64,000 bases of DNA from Chitinivorax sp. B (GTDB lineage: Bacteria; Pseudomonadota; Gammaproteobacteria; Burkholderiales; SCOH01), in the NCBI RefSeq assembly GCF_005503445.1, contig NZ_SCOH01000001.1, forward strand, positions 186,001 to 250,000, in the 5' to 3' direction. Positions 6,677-17,394 of this stretch are shown one piece after another. Position numbers and translations under genes: made by a program. The notes under the pieces are model-generated. The model was not told the origin of the DNA and made no database searches. It worked only from the letters and a program-made list of their open reading frames with translations. Numbering within the stretch: the stretch's first letter is position 1; each line of letters opens with the position of its first letter.

Positions 6677-9478
6677 CTACGCGGTTGCTATCGGACGTTC
6701 GCGTACGGTCACCATGATCGGTTGGGCATAGCCTTCCCCAGGTTGTTTTTTACGGGTGACCAGGGTCAGTTCAGACGGTTCGAATACATTGACATTGTGT
6801 GTGGTCGGGCTGGTGATTAGATATTGCGCTTGAGTGGCTTTCAGAAAGCTGGCGACTTTATCGATGTTGAAGATGTCCAGATGGGCAAATGGTTCGTCAA
6901 TAAATACAAAGCCGCCAGGTCGGGCATCGTCCATCATCATGCCGATCAGCAGGATCAGTGATTTCATGACTTGTTGACCACCGGATGCTTCCCCGTCGTT
7001 GAGGCCCATCATGCCTTTTCGATCAAAGTTGAATTGAACGGTCAGGCCAGCTTGCGCCAGGACGATATCGTCGTTTTCCAGATGCGGGGTATCGGCGTGT
7101 ACTTCAATGCCAGCCAGTTCGCCCAGTGAGCGGATATTTTTGGCGTAGCGTCGGACGGTATTGCGCAAAACATTGATGTAGGCACCGCGTGCGTCATCAC
7201 ATAGCTGACCGGCTCGATCGAATTCTCGTTGTCGAGCCGCGGTCTGGAATTCCAATGCATTGAAATCGGCCTGCAGCTTATCGCGTCGTTCAATCACGCT
7301 GTCGTCGGTTTCCCAGGCTTCATACTCGAAGCGGCGATCGATTTCATCCATGCGGCGGCGTACTGCGCCCAGCGTTTCCCAGGTTTGCTTGAGCTGTGTC
7401 CGGCCAGCCCGGTCTGTCCAATGTGCGGGCATGCGCTCGCGCATGGCTCTGATGGCTTGATAGCGTTCGACCTGCTCGCGACGATGAGCGATACCTGCAG
7501 CCCGAAGCCGCTCAACTTCGATGCGTATTTGCTGGGCTCGGTCGGCTAACTGACTTTGGCGGAGTTCCAGTTTATTCCGGTGCTCCTGAGCCTGTTCAAA
7601 GGCTTGGTTGGCAGCAATCAACTGATCACTGGCGGCCAGTGCTTTTTCTTTGTAGGCCTGCAGGCTGTCTTGGGCAAGTTTGAATTCGTCTGCCCGGGCT
7701 GCCAGCATGTTGGCGGCATCGACCCCCGCTACTTTGGCTTGTAACATGCCAATGCGGTTGGCGAGCGGTTCCAAACGGCGTTCGAGTTGTTCGATTTGGG
7801 TATCGATGCGCTCGACATCTTCTTCGAGCGCGGCACGACGCGACTTGCGTGCTGCCTCGCCAAAGTGGTATTCATGAGCTGCCACACCAATGAAGCGCCC
7901 ACCACGTCGTTCGCGGTGAAAGCCCTCACGAGTGATCCATTCGGTGTCGCTACCCATTTTGGCGCCAGCGGCAGCGTCTTCGACACGTTGCACTCGGTTG
8001 AGTTGGCGAATCAGCCAATCGGGTGTGTCTGCATTGAAGTTAACCACTTCCAGTACAGAGCCTCGCTCTGCACGTGGCGGGGTTTGGCGCTCCGCGACGA
8101 CAAAGTGTCGGTATTGCAGTTTCTCACCTAACGCCCAAGCGCGAGCTTTATCTTCAGGTCGTTTCAATAGCACTACATGCTTGAATGGTGCCATCATGGC
8201 TTCCACTGCACCTTGCCAGCTTGGATCGCTGACCTCGACGATGTCTGCCAGCATTTCATGGCGAATACCTGTTTCATCTAGTGCGGCGCGGAAGCGTTCG
8301 ACAAAGGTAAAATTGGGCTGTTGGCCGCCACGTAAGGCGTTGGCAAGGGTAACGGTCTCTTCGCGTTCTTTCTTCATGCGCTTCAGGTCAGCATGCAGTG
8401 ACGCAAACTCGGTACGTTTCTGGCCCAGCTCGTCAATTTCCGAAGTCAGGTCACCACCTTGTGCACGTGCCATTTCCTGCAGCTTTGCCTGTTCGTTCAG
8501 CTTGACTTCAAAGCCGCGAATTTCTTCACGTAACTTCATGAACTGACTATTGGCTTCAGTCTGCCCCAGCTTGGCACGCGCTAATGCGGGGCCGGCTTCA
8601 TGCAGTTGCTGCTCGATGTCATGCAACTTGCTCTGTCCGTCTTCCATCGCTAGTTGTTTTTCACGTAGATGGCGACGGGCGCCAAGATTTTGGCCTCGAG
8701 CATGAAGGAGTGAATGGATCAGCTCATGTAGCTCCAGGCGGGGTAGGATTTCTGCCTCGAGTTGGGCTCGCTCGGCTGTCAGGTGCTGCCATTCAAGGTA
8801 ACGGTTGGCTTTGCCCGTCAGGCTTTCCAAGGTGGCACCCAGTTTGGCCAGCCGACCATCCAGTTCTTCCAGCTCCCGTTCTGCTTGCTTTTGTTCCTGC
8901 TTGGCTTGCTGATAGTTATCCAGTACTTCTTTTTCGCCGAAGACTTGGAAGACCAGGTCCAGCAATGTTCGCGGACTGTATTCACATAGCTTGTCGGTGT
9001 CACCCTGCTCCAATGCCAGTACTTCGGCGATGGCAGGTGTCAACCCAGCGGATTCCAGCCTGCGACGGTAGTCATTCACCCCAAGCCATTGACCACGCGC
9101 TTCGATGTCCTCAATGGCCGTATCCCCTTCGCAAATGGCGTACTGTCGCGACCAGTCGCCCCCTTGCTTTTTGATGCGACAGGCGAGGGTGATCTGGTTG
9201 TCCAGAAACGGGAAGAATGGATACCGGCCGGACGTGGAACGTTCATTATCAACGACGCCACGAAGCCAAGCGACGGGCTCCTTGGCATTGCGAACGTAGC
9301 GCTTGTAGTCGCGCTTGCCTGAGCACTTCAAGGCGAGCAAGGTACGCAATCCGTCTAACAGGGTGGTTTTGCCAGAGCCATTAGGGCCGATGATGGTGAT
9401 GATCTGGGCATCAAGCGGCAGCGAAAAACGCTGCCAGAAATCCCAGTGCATGACTTCAAGTTTGCGGAAGTGGAACAT
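6677..9478 (-). CDS. mksB: Condensin-like SMC ATPase, MksB/MukB type
   Basis: This predicts an SMC-type ATPase of 933 residues, near the usual size of MksB and much shorter than MukB. Walker A is GPNGSGKTT (residues 31-39), followed by a long charged coiled coil with a hinge-like middle. The C-terminal head has the signature ASGGQQVM and Walker B FVFIDEPFAHLD. The start MFHFRKLEV was chosen because an upstream in-frame extension looks non-coding. MksB works with a kleisin (MksF) and a KITE protein (MksE) to organise DNA. Candidates for both lie at 11479-12738 and 10353-11012, but a gene on the other strand separates them from this one. No TOPRIM nuclease (MksG/JetD) is seen, which speaks against a Wadjet plasmid-defence set. 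A RecN/Rad50-like role is the alternative. Confidence 0.7.
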   Translation of the reverse strand: MFHFRKLEVMHWDFWQRFSLPLDAQIITIIGPNGSGKTTLLDGLRTLLALKCSGKRDYKRYVRNAKEPVAWLRGVVDNERSTSGRYPFFPFLDNQITLACRIKKQGGDWSRQYAICEGDTAIEDIEARGQWLGVNDYRRRLESAGLTPAIAEVLALEQGDTDKLCEYSPRTLLDLVFQVFGEKEVLDNYQQAKQEQKQAERELEELDGRLAKLGATLESLTGKANRYLEWQHLTAERAQLEAEILPRLELHELIHSLLHARGQNLGARRHLREKQLAMEDGQSKLHDIEQQLHEAGPALARAKLGQTEANSQFMKLREEIRGFEVKLNEQAKLQEMARAQGGDLTSEIDELGQKRTEFASLHADLKRMKKEREETVTLANALRGGQQPNFTFVERFRAALDETGIRHEMLADIVEVSDPSWQGAVEAMMAPFKHVVLLKRPEDKARAWALGEKLQYRHFVVAERQTPPRAERGSVLEVVNFNADTPDWLIRQLNRVQRVEDAAAGAKMGSDTEWITREGFHRERRGGRFIGVAAHEYHFGEAARKSRRAALEEDVERIDTQIEQLERRLEPLANRIGMLQAKVAGVDAANMLAARADEFKLAQDSLQAYKEKALAASDQLIAANQAFEQAQEHRNKLELRQSQLADRAQQIRIEVERLRAAGIAHRREQVERYQAIRAMRERMPAHWTDRAGRTQLKQTWETLGAVRRRMDEIDRRFEYEAWETDDSVIERRDKLQADFNALEFQTAARQREFDRAGQLCDDARGAYINVLRNTVRRYAKNIRSLGELAGIEVHADTPHLENDDIVLAQAGLTVQFNFDRKGMMGLNDGEASGGQQVMKSLILLIGMMMDDARPGGFVFIDEPFAHLDIFNIDKVASFLKATQAQYLITSPTTHNVNVFEPSELTLVTRKKQPGEGYAQPIMVTVRERPIATA

Positions 9479-9606
9479 GATGTGTTCGATCAGCTGATTT
9501 GGATAGACTGTTACTTTCAGTTTGGCGTATATGAAAAATACCAACTGCTATAGTGAAATTCGAAGTTTCCGGATTTTGATGCATTGTGGATGCAAGCGAG
9601 GCCATT

Positions 9607-10335
9607 GTGTGGAAAAAGCTGTTATGGGTGGCATGGTTGTTGGCCCCGTTGACTTCGGCAGGCCCGCCGCAAGTGCTCAAGCTGGTTACACTGGATTACC
9701 CGCCAATGACGGTCGTGCAGGGTGACAAACTGTCTGGCATTGTTTATGACGCGGTTGGTTTGGTATTTGCCCGTGCTGGGTATGCACATCAGGTGGAGCT
9801 CGTGCCGTGGAAGCGTGCGATGGCGTTGGTGGAAACGGGCACCGTCAGCTGTGTTTTTCCCATGACGCGTACCAGTGAACGTGAGGCCCGTTTTAGTTGG
9901 GTTGGGCCATTCCTGACCGGTGCTCATGTGCTGGTTGCACTGGAGAGCAATCCAATCCAACTGACGAATCCGGCCCAGGCTCGCAACTATCGCATTGGCG
10001 TACTGGCTGGCAGTGCGGTGGAACAGACCTTGAAAACGATGGGTCTGCCTTATTTCGGAGATCCTAAATCGGAAAACAATATGCGCAAGCTTTCGGAGGG
10101 CATGCTTGATCTGTGGGCTGTACATGATGTAGTGGCACAGTATGAATCGCGTGATTTGCATGTGCCGATCAAGCAACTGCTGAAGCTGGCTACTGTTGAA
10201 ACCTACCTGGGGTGCCGACTGGATACGGCAAGTGATGTGTTGAACGCGCTGCAAAACCAGCTCGACAAGCTTAAGCAACAAGGTGAACTGACTGTATTGC
10301 AGCAGCAATACCTGTCTACCATGTCGAGCAAATAG
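9607..10335 (+). CDS. Periplasmic substrate-binding protein, SBP_bac_3 family
   Basis: This encodes about 242 residues: an N-terminal hydrophobic signal (LLWVAWLLAPLTSA) and a single type-II binding-protein fold, with LKLVTLDYPPMT at the first strand and GIVYDAVGLVFARAG after it, as in amino-acid or HisJ-like binding proteins. GTG at 9607 is favoured by GCGAGG upstream; GTG at 9586 is the alternative. No ABC transporter genes are next to it, so it may be an orphan receptor or sensor. It is divergent from mksB and convergent with mksE, and thus splits the condensin locus. Confidence 0.8.
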   Translation: MWKKLLWVAWLLAPLTSAGPPQVLKLVTLDYPPMTVVQGDKLSGIVYDAVGLVFARAGYAHQVELVPWKRAMALVETGTVSCVFPMTRTSEREARFSWVGPFLTGAHVLVALESNPIQLTNPAQARNYRIGVLAGSAVEQTLKTMGLPYFGDPKSENNMRKLSEGMLDLWAVHDVVAQYESRDLHVPIKQLLKLATVETYLGCRLDTASDVLNALQNQLDKLKQQGELTVLQQQYLSTMSSK

Positions 10336-10352
10336 TTTCGGAATAAGGATGT

Positions 10353-11012
10353 TCACAGTAGTGAGACTTGACTGTCCGGGCGTTCGCGCATGCGTTTCAC
10401 TACATCGCCTAGCGCACCTTCAATGATTCGTGGTGCCAGTTTCGAGTAATCGATCAGCAAATCCAACATTGGCCCTTCATAAATCACTTTGTTACGGCGG
10501 GTGATGAACCCCAGTTTGGAGAGTACACCCAGGTTGGTGCTGAAACGCATCCGACCACCAAGTTGTTCGCCAAAATCTGCATACAACGCGGTTTCGGGAA
10601 TACCGCTGGAGACATCTTCTGCAGCGGGCAATGGCTTGGCTTCTGAGAACATGTCTGATTGCGCTGCCTGTTCTTTTTCACGGCGGGCAATCTGTCGCTC
10701 CCGCTTGGGTAGAATGATCAGCGCCCAGATGATGACCAACAATGCAATGCCATCGCGCGGCAAACTGATGTTGTTGGATAGCCATGCGTCATGGGCACCA
10801 AAAACCGATTCTTCGACCTCGGGCTTGATGCCGACGGCAATGTATTCCGAATAGGGGTTTTCCAGTAGTACCAAGCCACAAGCTTGCAAGCGTTCATCCA
10901 GCAATTGTCGGAAAGCTTCGTCAGTCAGCGCACGGCGGGCCAGCTTATCGTTGCGATCGATATAGCGATGTGCCAGTAGCCGTGCGATCAAAGTTTGCAG
11001 TTCGTTATCCAT
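10353..11012 (-). CDS. mksE: MksE-like condensin subunit (KITE protein)
   Basis: This encodes 219 residues and is proposed as the MksE/MukE-type partner of the SMC protein. The N-terminal half (LIARLLAHRYIDR, FRQLLDERLQACGLVL) and the C-terminal half (LGVLSKLGFITRRNKVIYEGPMLDLLIDY) look like two winged-helix units, with a hydrophobic DGIALLVIIWALIILP segment and an acidic insert between. Size and order after the kleisin-like gene agree with mksF-mksE. The identification rests on fold-like patterns and context rather than strong sequence memory. It starts 14 bases after the acetyltransferase gene at 11027-11482, so all three probably share one message. Confidence 0.6.
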   Translation of the reverse strand: MDNELQTLIARLLAHRYIDRNDKLARRALTDEAFRQLLDERLQACGLVLLENPYSEYIAVGIKPEVEESVFGAHDAWLSNNISLPRDGIALLVIIWALIILPKRERQIARREKEQAAQSDMFSEAKPLPAAEDVSSGIPETALYADFGEQLGGRMRFSTNLGVLSKLGFITRRNKVIYEGPMLDLLIDYSKLAPRIIEGALGDVVKRMRERPDSQVSLL

Positions 11013-11026
11013 ATCTCGGAACTCAG

Positions 11027-11482
11027 TTACATCGCCAATCTGAAATGACGGCGATATTTCACAAATGCGTATTTACCTTCAGGGTTGAAGCCACTGATTT
11101 GAAATAGCCGATGTGCAGCATGGCGTGCAGCACTGCTCATCAGCATGATCTTTGAACAGTCTCTTGCCACGCAGCGTGCTTCGATCTCTTGTATCAGCCG
11201 TTGTCCGATACCCAATCGTCGATGCACCTGATCAACTACGATGCTCTCGACAACAGCATAAGGTTGTTCGCCATACATTGCATCTGCACAATAGTGGACA
11301 TGGGCTGTGGCTGCTATCTGATCATGGTGAATGGCCAGCAGCAGCTCATTGTCCAGTTGCAGGGCCAGCCATGCGAGCCGTGACGGTAGGACGCGAATGC
11401 GATCATCGGAGACCAATTGACGATACAAGTCGGTGAGGCTTTCGGCATCGGATGCAGCGGCGCGGCGGAAGTACAACATCAA
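11027..11482 (-). CDS. GNAT acetyltransferase inside the condensin operon
   Basis: This encodes 151 residues of the Gcn5-related N-acetyltransferase family. Motif A is VESIVVDQVHRRLGIGQRLIQ (acyl-CoA loop RRLGIG), and motif B is ISGFNPEGKYAFVKY near the end. Its ATG overlaps the mksF stop by four bases, and mksE follows after 14 bases, so it should be made together with both condensin subunits. The substrate could be a protein or a small molecule; the embedding suggests, but does not show, a link with the complex. It may also be a passive insertion that happened to keep frame and spacing. Confidence 0.85.
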   Translation of the reverse strand: MMLYFRRAAASDAESLTDLYRQLVSDDRIRVLPSRLAWLALQLDNELLLAIHHDQIAATAHVHYCADAMYGEQPYAVVESIVVDQVHRRLGIGQRLIQEIEARCVARDCSKIMLMSSAARHAAHRLFQISGFNPEGKYAFVKYRRHFRLAM

Positions 11483-12738
11483 CGGGTTTTCCGGGGTTTG
11501 ACTTTGCCACTGCTGATTTGCGCAACGCCATTGCGATTGACTGGTGCCAGCTCAGCACTGATGTCCAGATGCAGTGGGAGTCGCGCAATATCCGCTACCG
11601 GACCATTCAAGGCTTGGGACTCGGGGTCATTCAACAATGCCAGCAGCGAAAGCCGGTAGGCTGTTTGCGCATAGTTGTCGCCCAACACGATATCTGCAAC
11701 GGGTTGTGGCGCCTTGATGTCGCCCAGGCTGTCCCGGAATGTTTCAGCGAATAACAGACGTTCCACTTCGACATGATCGGTGGTAGGGGCATCCAGGGCG
11801 GATGGAATGACGGCCTCGCGAGACTGTTCGCGTTCACGCTCCAGCAGCTCGTATTCGGCAATATCCAGCATTTCGCTTTCAGTGACGAAGGCAGGCTCCG
11901 GGTGAGCATGTAGGCAGCCATTCAGCAGCGGGGTGGCTTGCACGCCTTGTCGACGCAACCAGTCAGCGATATCGGTGGACGTCAGGCCGGACTCGCCCAG
12001 ATGCACTCGCTGGGCCTGAATGCTGTTCAAGGTGCGTTGAAAGACCGCAGTCATTCGCAACATTCGGCTCTGTGCCTGTCCGATAGCTTGTGCGACACGA
12101 TGGGTCGGGCCATCCAGTTCTTCATCTGCAGTGATGACGCGGATGATGTCGGTGCCTTTTTCTACCCAGTGCCAGACAGAATCGAGCTTTTTTTGGGCGG
12201 CTCGAATAACAAATTCTGACGCTGACAGGACGGCTTGTTCAAATTCTGCCTGTAACTCATTCAGTCGCCCCAGCAAATGCTGCAGCGCTTCAACCGACAG
12301 TTTGCCCACAGCTTGCCCAGCGGCAACCTGTGCGGTGATGAATCCTAATTCGGCGTCTTCATCATCGGAGAATCCCAGCAAGGTGGCGATAGCTGCCAAT
12401 GCCATCCGCCCAGCCGTGCTGATCTGGTAGACCGATTCGTCGTTATCCCACACCAACAATTCGTTATCCCGCAAACGGTGTAGCACGGTGTTGAGTTTGG
12501 TGGCATCCAGATAGGCAAAGGTTGCCTTGAGCTCCTGTGGGCTCCAGCGTGGTGCGTCGGCACGAGCGCCGATTTCACGCAAGATCATCAGTCGGATCAG
12601 TACCTCATCATCACCGCCACGAAACAGTGTGATAAAGGCATTCAATGCTTCGCGAGCACGGAGCAATGGGAAGAGGGCAGGGAGATCGGCTAGTTCGACG
12701 CCAGGTCTGAAGAAATCGGCGAGAGGGTTATCTTGCAT
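11479..12738 (-). CDS. mksF: MksF-like kleisin subunit
   Basis: This encodes 419 residues. The N-terminal winged-helix region (ALFPLLRAREALNAFITLF, then WSPQELKATFAYLDATKLNTVLHRLRDNELL) and the following long helical bundle (LQHLLGRLNELQAEFEQAVL, RMLRMTAVFQRTLNSI) match the layout of MukF/MksF kleisins. The C-terminal third is less conserved-looking and would bind the SMC head. It precedes the GNAT and mksE-like genes with overlaps or short gaps. Kleisins bridge the two SMC heads and carry the KITE dimer. The assignment is good by architecture and context, but a family search was not possible. Confidence 0.65.
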   Translation of the reverse strand: MQDNPLADFFRPGVELADLPALFPLLRAREALNAFITLFRGGDDEVLIRLMILREIGARADAPRWSPQELKATFAYLDATKLNTVLHRLRDNELLVWDNDESVYQISTAGRMALAAIATLLGFSDDEDAELGFITAQVAAGQAVGKLSVEALQHLLGRLNELQAEFEQAVLSASEFVIRAAQKKLDSVWHWVEKGTDIIRVITADEELDGPTHRVAQAIGQAQSRMLRMTAVFQRTLNSIQAQRVHLGESGLTSTDIADWLRRQGVQATPLLNGCLHAHPEPAFVTESEMLDIAEYELLEREREQSREAVIPSALDAPTTDHVEVERLLFAETFRDSLGDIKAPQPVADIVLGDNYAQTAYRLSLLALLNDPESQALNGPVADIARLPLHLDISAELAPVNRNGVAQISSGKVKPRKTR

Positions 12739-12787
12739 GGTGGGATTGTATCAGGGCGTGTCGATGATCACATTTCGGCAAGGGCAC

Positions 12788-14962
<2,175 letters not shown>

Positions 14963-15111
14963 GTTCACCCCTGGCAATGTGTGATCAGTACCAATTGTTT
15001 ATCTGGCTTGGAATCCCAAGTGGTTTGCAACCTATGGATGCTTTGTCACAGGCCTGCAACTGGTGGCCGTCTGTGAAGAGGTCACGATGCATTGCCCTGT
15101 GTCCAAAAATG

Positions 15112-15141
15112 AAAAAGCCCTATCGTTGAGATAGGGCTTTT
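15112..15141 (-). terminator. Terminator after rplU-rpmA
   Basis: AAAAGCCCTATC pairs with GATAGGGCTTTT around a five-base loop. On the minus strand the stem is followed by a T-run, and it lies 18 bases beyond the rpmA stop. This suggests that the downstream genes to mksE have their own promoter. Confidence 0.9.
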
Positions 15142-15158
15142 GCCAGTCAGTGTGTGCC

Positions 15159-15437
15159 TTATGCCAGCTCTTCAGCGTGCTCGAAAGGAACGATGTTAAC
15201 CAGCTTGCGCTGTTGCGCACCCTTGACTACGAATTCAACAGTACCGTCGACCTTCGCGAACAACGTGTGATCCTTGCCCATGCCAACATTTAGACCAGCG
15301 TGGAACTTGGTGCCACGTTGACGAATGATGATGGAACCAGCGGGGATCAACTCGCCACCGTATGCTTTGGTACCCAGTCGTTTGGAATGGGAGTCGCGGC
15401 CGTTACGTGAACTACCGCCTGCTTTCTTATGTGCCAT
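15159..15437 (-). CDS. rpmA: 50S ribosomal protein L27
   Basis: This encodes bL27, which lies at the peptidyl-transferase centre of the 50S subunit. The N-terminus [20 protein letters not shown] is the classic form without the Firmicutes-type leader that needs cleaving. [20 protein letters not shown] and [11 protein letters not shown] follow as expected. At 92 residues it is slightly longer than usual because of the tail. It lies 16 bases after rplU in a two-gene operon closed by a strong terminator. Confidence 0.98.
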   Translation of the reverse strand: MAHKKAGGSSRNGRDSHSKRLGTKAYGGELIPAGSIIIRQRGTKFHAGLNVGMGKDHTLFAKVDGTVEFVVKGAQQRKLVNIVPFEHAEELA

Positions 15438-15453
15438 GTTTCACGCTCCTCGA

Positions 15454-15765
15454 TTACTTCTCGATTGCGTCGATACGCAGTTCGGTGAAGTTCTGACGAT
15501 GACCTTGACGCTTCTGATAGTGCTTACGGCGGCGCATCTTGAAGATGCGAACTTTTTCGCCACGGCCGTGTGATACGACAGTAGCCTTAACCGCTGCGCC
15601 AGCCACAATGGGCGTGCCCAGAACGATATTGTCACCATCGGCTACCATCAAAACCTGATCAATTACGATCTGGGAGTCGATGTCTGCCGGTATCTGTTCT
15701 ACTTTGAGTTTTTCGCCAACGCAAACTTTATACTGTTTGCCGCCGGTTTTTATGACCGCATACAT
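15454..15765 (-). CDS. rplU: 50S ribosomal protein L21
   Basis: This encodes bL21 of 103 residues, a 23S-rRNA-binding protein. [14 protein letters not shown] is the universal N-terminus, which sets the start at 15765 inside a longer frame. The basic segment [17 protein letters not shown] near the end contacts RNA. It is the first gene of rplU-rpmA and is divergent from ispB, the usual arrangement in many proteobacteria. Confidence 0.98.
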   Translation of the reverse strand: MYAVIKTGGKQYKVCVGEKLKVEQIPADIDSQIVIDQVLMVADGDNIVLGTPIVAGAAVKATVVSHGRGEKVRIFKMRRRKHYQKRQGHRQNFTELRIDAIEK

Positions 15766-15872
15766 GCTGGGGCTCCTAACTGATAAATGCTTTCCCCACC
15801 ACTTGGCGGAGAATCGCGCATTATATTTTAAGTGATTGAAGCCAGTCAAATTTTCCGCACATCACCAAATTC

Positions 15873-15881
15873 TGATATGAT
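15873..15881 (+). promoter_or_regulatory. Extended -10 promoter of ispB
   Basis: TGATATGAT gives an extended -10 (TG-N-TATGAT) 66 bases before the ispB start. The -35 region 17 bases upstream is weak, as is common with extended -10 promoters. Confidence 0.5.
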
Positions 15882-15946
15882 GCACGCCGCCTACAGCCTT
15901 GTGGCTGGCAGCGCATTTCACATCTACAAAATACAGGTTTGCCTCC

Positions 15947-16915
15947 GTGTCCATCGAACAAGTCCGCGCCCTGATTGCCGACGACATGCACGCCGTCGAC
16001 GACGCCATTCGTAGAAATCTTTTCTCTGACGTGGTTTTGGTTCGCCAGATTGCCGAATACATTATTAACAGTGGTGGAAAGCGCCTGCGTCCATCGCTGG
16101 TGTTACTGACCGCCGGTGCATTCGGATATCGTGGCACGCATCATTTTGATTTGGCTGCAGTGGTTGAATTCATCCATACCGCCACCTTGTTGCACGACGA
16201 CGTTGTAGATGAGTCAGACTTGCGCCGTGGCAGCAAGACGGCCAACAACCTGTTCGGTAATGCGGCCAGTGTGTTGGTAGGTGATTTTCTGTATTCACGC
16301 GCGTTTCAGATGATGGTCAAGGTCGGCAGTATGCGGGTACAGGAAGTGCTGGCAGATGCGACCAATATCATTGCAGAAGGTGAAGTGCTGCAGTTGATGA
16401 ACGTACATAACGCCGATGTGGCTGAAGAAGACTATATGCAAGTCATTCAGTTCAAGACCGCCAAGCTGTTTGAAGCAGCCACTCGCTTGGGTGCCATTCT
16501 GGGCAATGCGACCACAGAGCAGGAAGCGGCCATTGCTGAATTTGGCATGTTGCTTGGTACGGCGTTCCAGATTGTCGATGATGTGCTGGATTACGAAGGT
16601 GATGCAGAGGAAATCGGCAAGAATCTGGGTGATGATCTGGCTGAAGGTAAGCCTACCTTGCCATTGATATATACCATGTTGCATGGCAATGCTGATCAAT
16701 CGGCGTTGGTGCGTCATGCGATCGAGCATGGCGGTCGCGACGAGTTTCAGGCAATTCTGAAGGCGGTGCAATCCTGCGGTGCCTTGGACTATGCACATGG
16801 TCGGGCAAGGGCTGTAGCAGAGGCCGCGGCGGGAAAATTAAATGTTCTGCCCTCTTCACAATACAAGGATGCTTTGCTAGAATTGTCCTCCTTCGCTGTT
16901 CAGCGCCGTTCGTAA
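15947..16915 (+). CDS. ispB: Octaprenyl diphosphate synthase
   Basis: This makes the long polyprenyl side chain of ubiquinone from FPP and IPP. The 322 residues contain the first aspartate-rich motif DDVVD (residues 84-88) with GGKRLRPSLVLL before it, and the second motif DDVLDYEGD. The start is GTG (VSIEQVRAL), matching family N-termini; an upstream in-frame ATG at 15899 would give a longer, unlikely leader. It is divergent from rplU and followed by tRNA-Pro. UbiC and UbiA, which use the product pathway, are at 48.8-50.3 kb. Confidence 0.95.
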   Translation: MSIEQVRALIADDMHAVDDAIRRNLFSDVVLVRQIAEYIINSGGKRLRPSLVLLTAGAFGYRGTHHFDLAAVVEFIHTATLLHDDVVDESDLRRGSKTANNLFGNAASVLVGDFLYSRAFQMMVKVGSMRVQEVLADATNIIAEGEVLQLMNVHNADVAEEDYMQVIQFKTAKLFEAATRLGAILGNATTEQEAAIAEFGMLLGTAFQIVDDVLDYEGDAEEIGKNLGDDLAEGKPTLPLIYTMLHGNADQSALVRHAIEHGGRDEFQAILKAVQSCGALDYAHGRARAVAEAAAGKLNVLPSSQYKDALLELSSFAVQRRS

Positions 16916-16950
16916 GGTTTCGGCGAAGTTGGCAGATAATCAAAGCAGTT

Positions 16951-17027
16951 CGGGGTGTAGCTTAGCCTGGTAGAGCGCTACGTTCGGGACGTAGAGGCCG
17001 GAGGTTCGAATCCTCTCACCCCGACCA
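16951..17027 (+). tRNA. tRNA-Pro (anticodon CGG)
   Basis: The 77-base cloverleaf has acceptor arms CGGGGTG / CACCCCG, anticodon stem CTACG / CGTAG enclosing TTCGGGA (anticodon CGG, reading CCG), a GGTTCGAATCC T-arm and an encoded CCA end. Confidence 0.97.
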
Positions 17028-17033
17028 GAATTC

Positions 17034-17067
17034 AAAAAAGCCGGATCAGCTTTCTGACCCGGCTTTT
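17034..17067 (+). terminator. Terminator after tRNA-Pro
   Basis: AGCCGGATCAG pairs with CTGACCCGGCT with one mismatch and is followed by TTTTT, seven bases after the tRNA end. Confidence 0.9.
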
Positions 17068-17394
17068 TCGTTTTTGATCAATTCGATTGAACAACCTGAT
17101 AACCACTCTCTTAACGAAGTGGTGTTTCCGGAATGGATACCACACTGGAAACAGGTTGATTCATGGCCTGGCAGTAATTGATCCGCAGTCATTTCATCTT
17201 TGCACCAACGTACTTGAATATGGCCAATTCGATAATATGTTCATCGACCAGGCAGCGGTGATGCTGTGCATGGCCTTCAATCTGAAGACTGATTTCGCGA
17301 GATGACAGATTGTGTTACTGGGTTGTCACAGGTCTGTTAACTACAAGCTGTTATTGCTGTTGCCTCTAGCACTCAAGTTCAAGGAGATAAATGC
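17068..17394. other. Upstream region of the HtrA-type gene (327 bp)
   Basis: No gene is supported; a 72-codon open frame at 17087-17305 has no Shine-Dalgarno and unlikely composition. The right end carries AAGGAG at 17381-17386, the ribosome binding site of the protease gene. Confidence 0.5.

Noticed and set aside
6677-12738. Wadjet (JetABCD) plasmid-defence system
   Set aside because: No TOPRIM JetD gene and the SMC gene is detached from its partners; a Mks-type set fits better.
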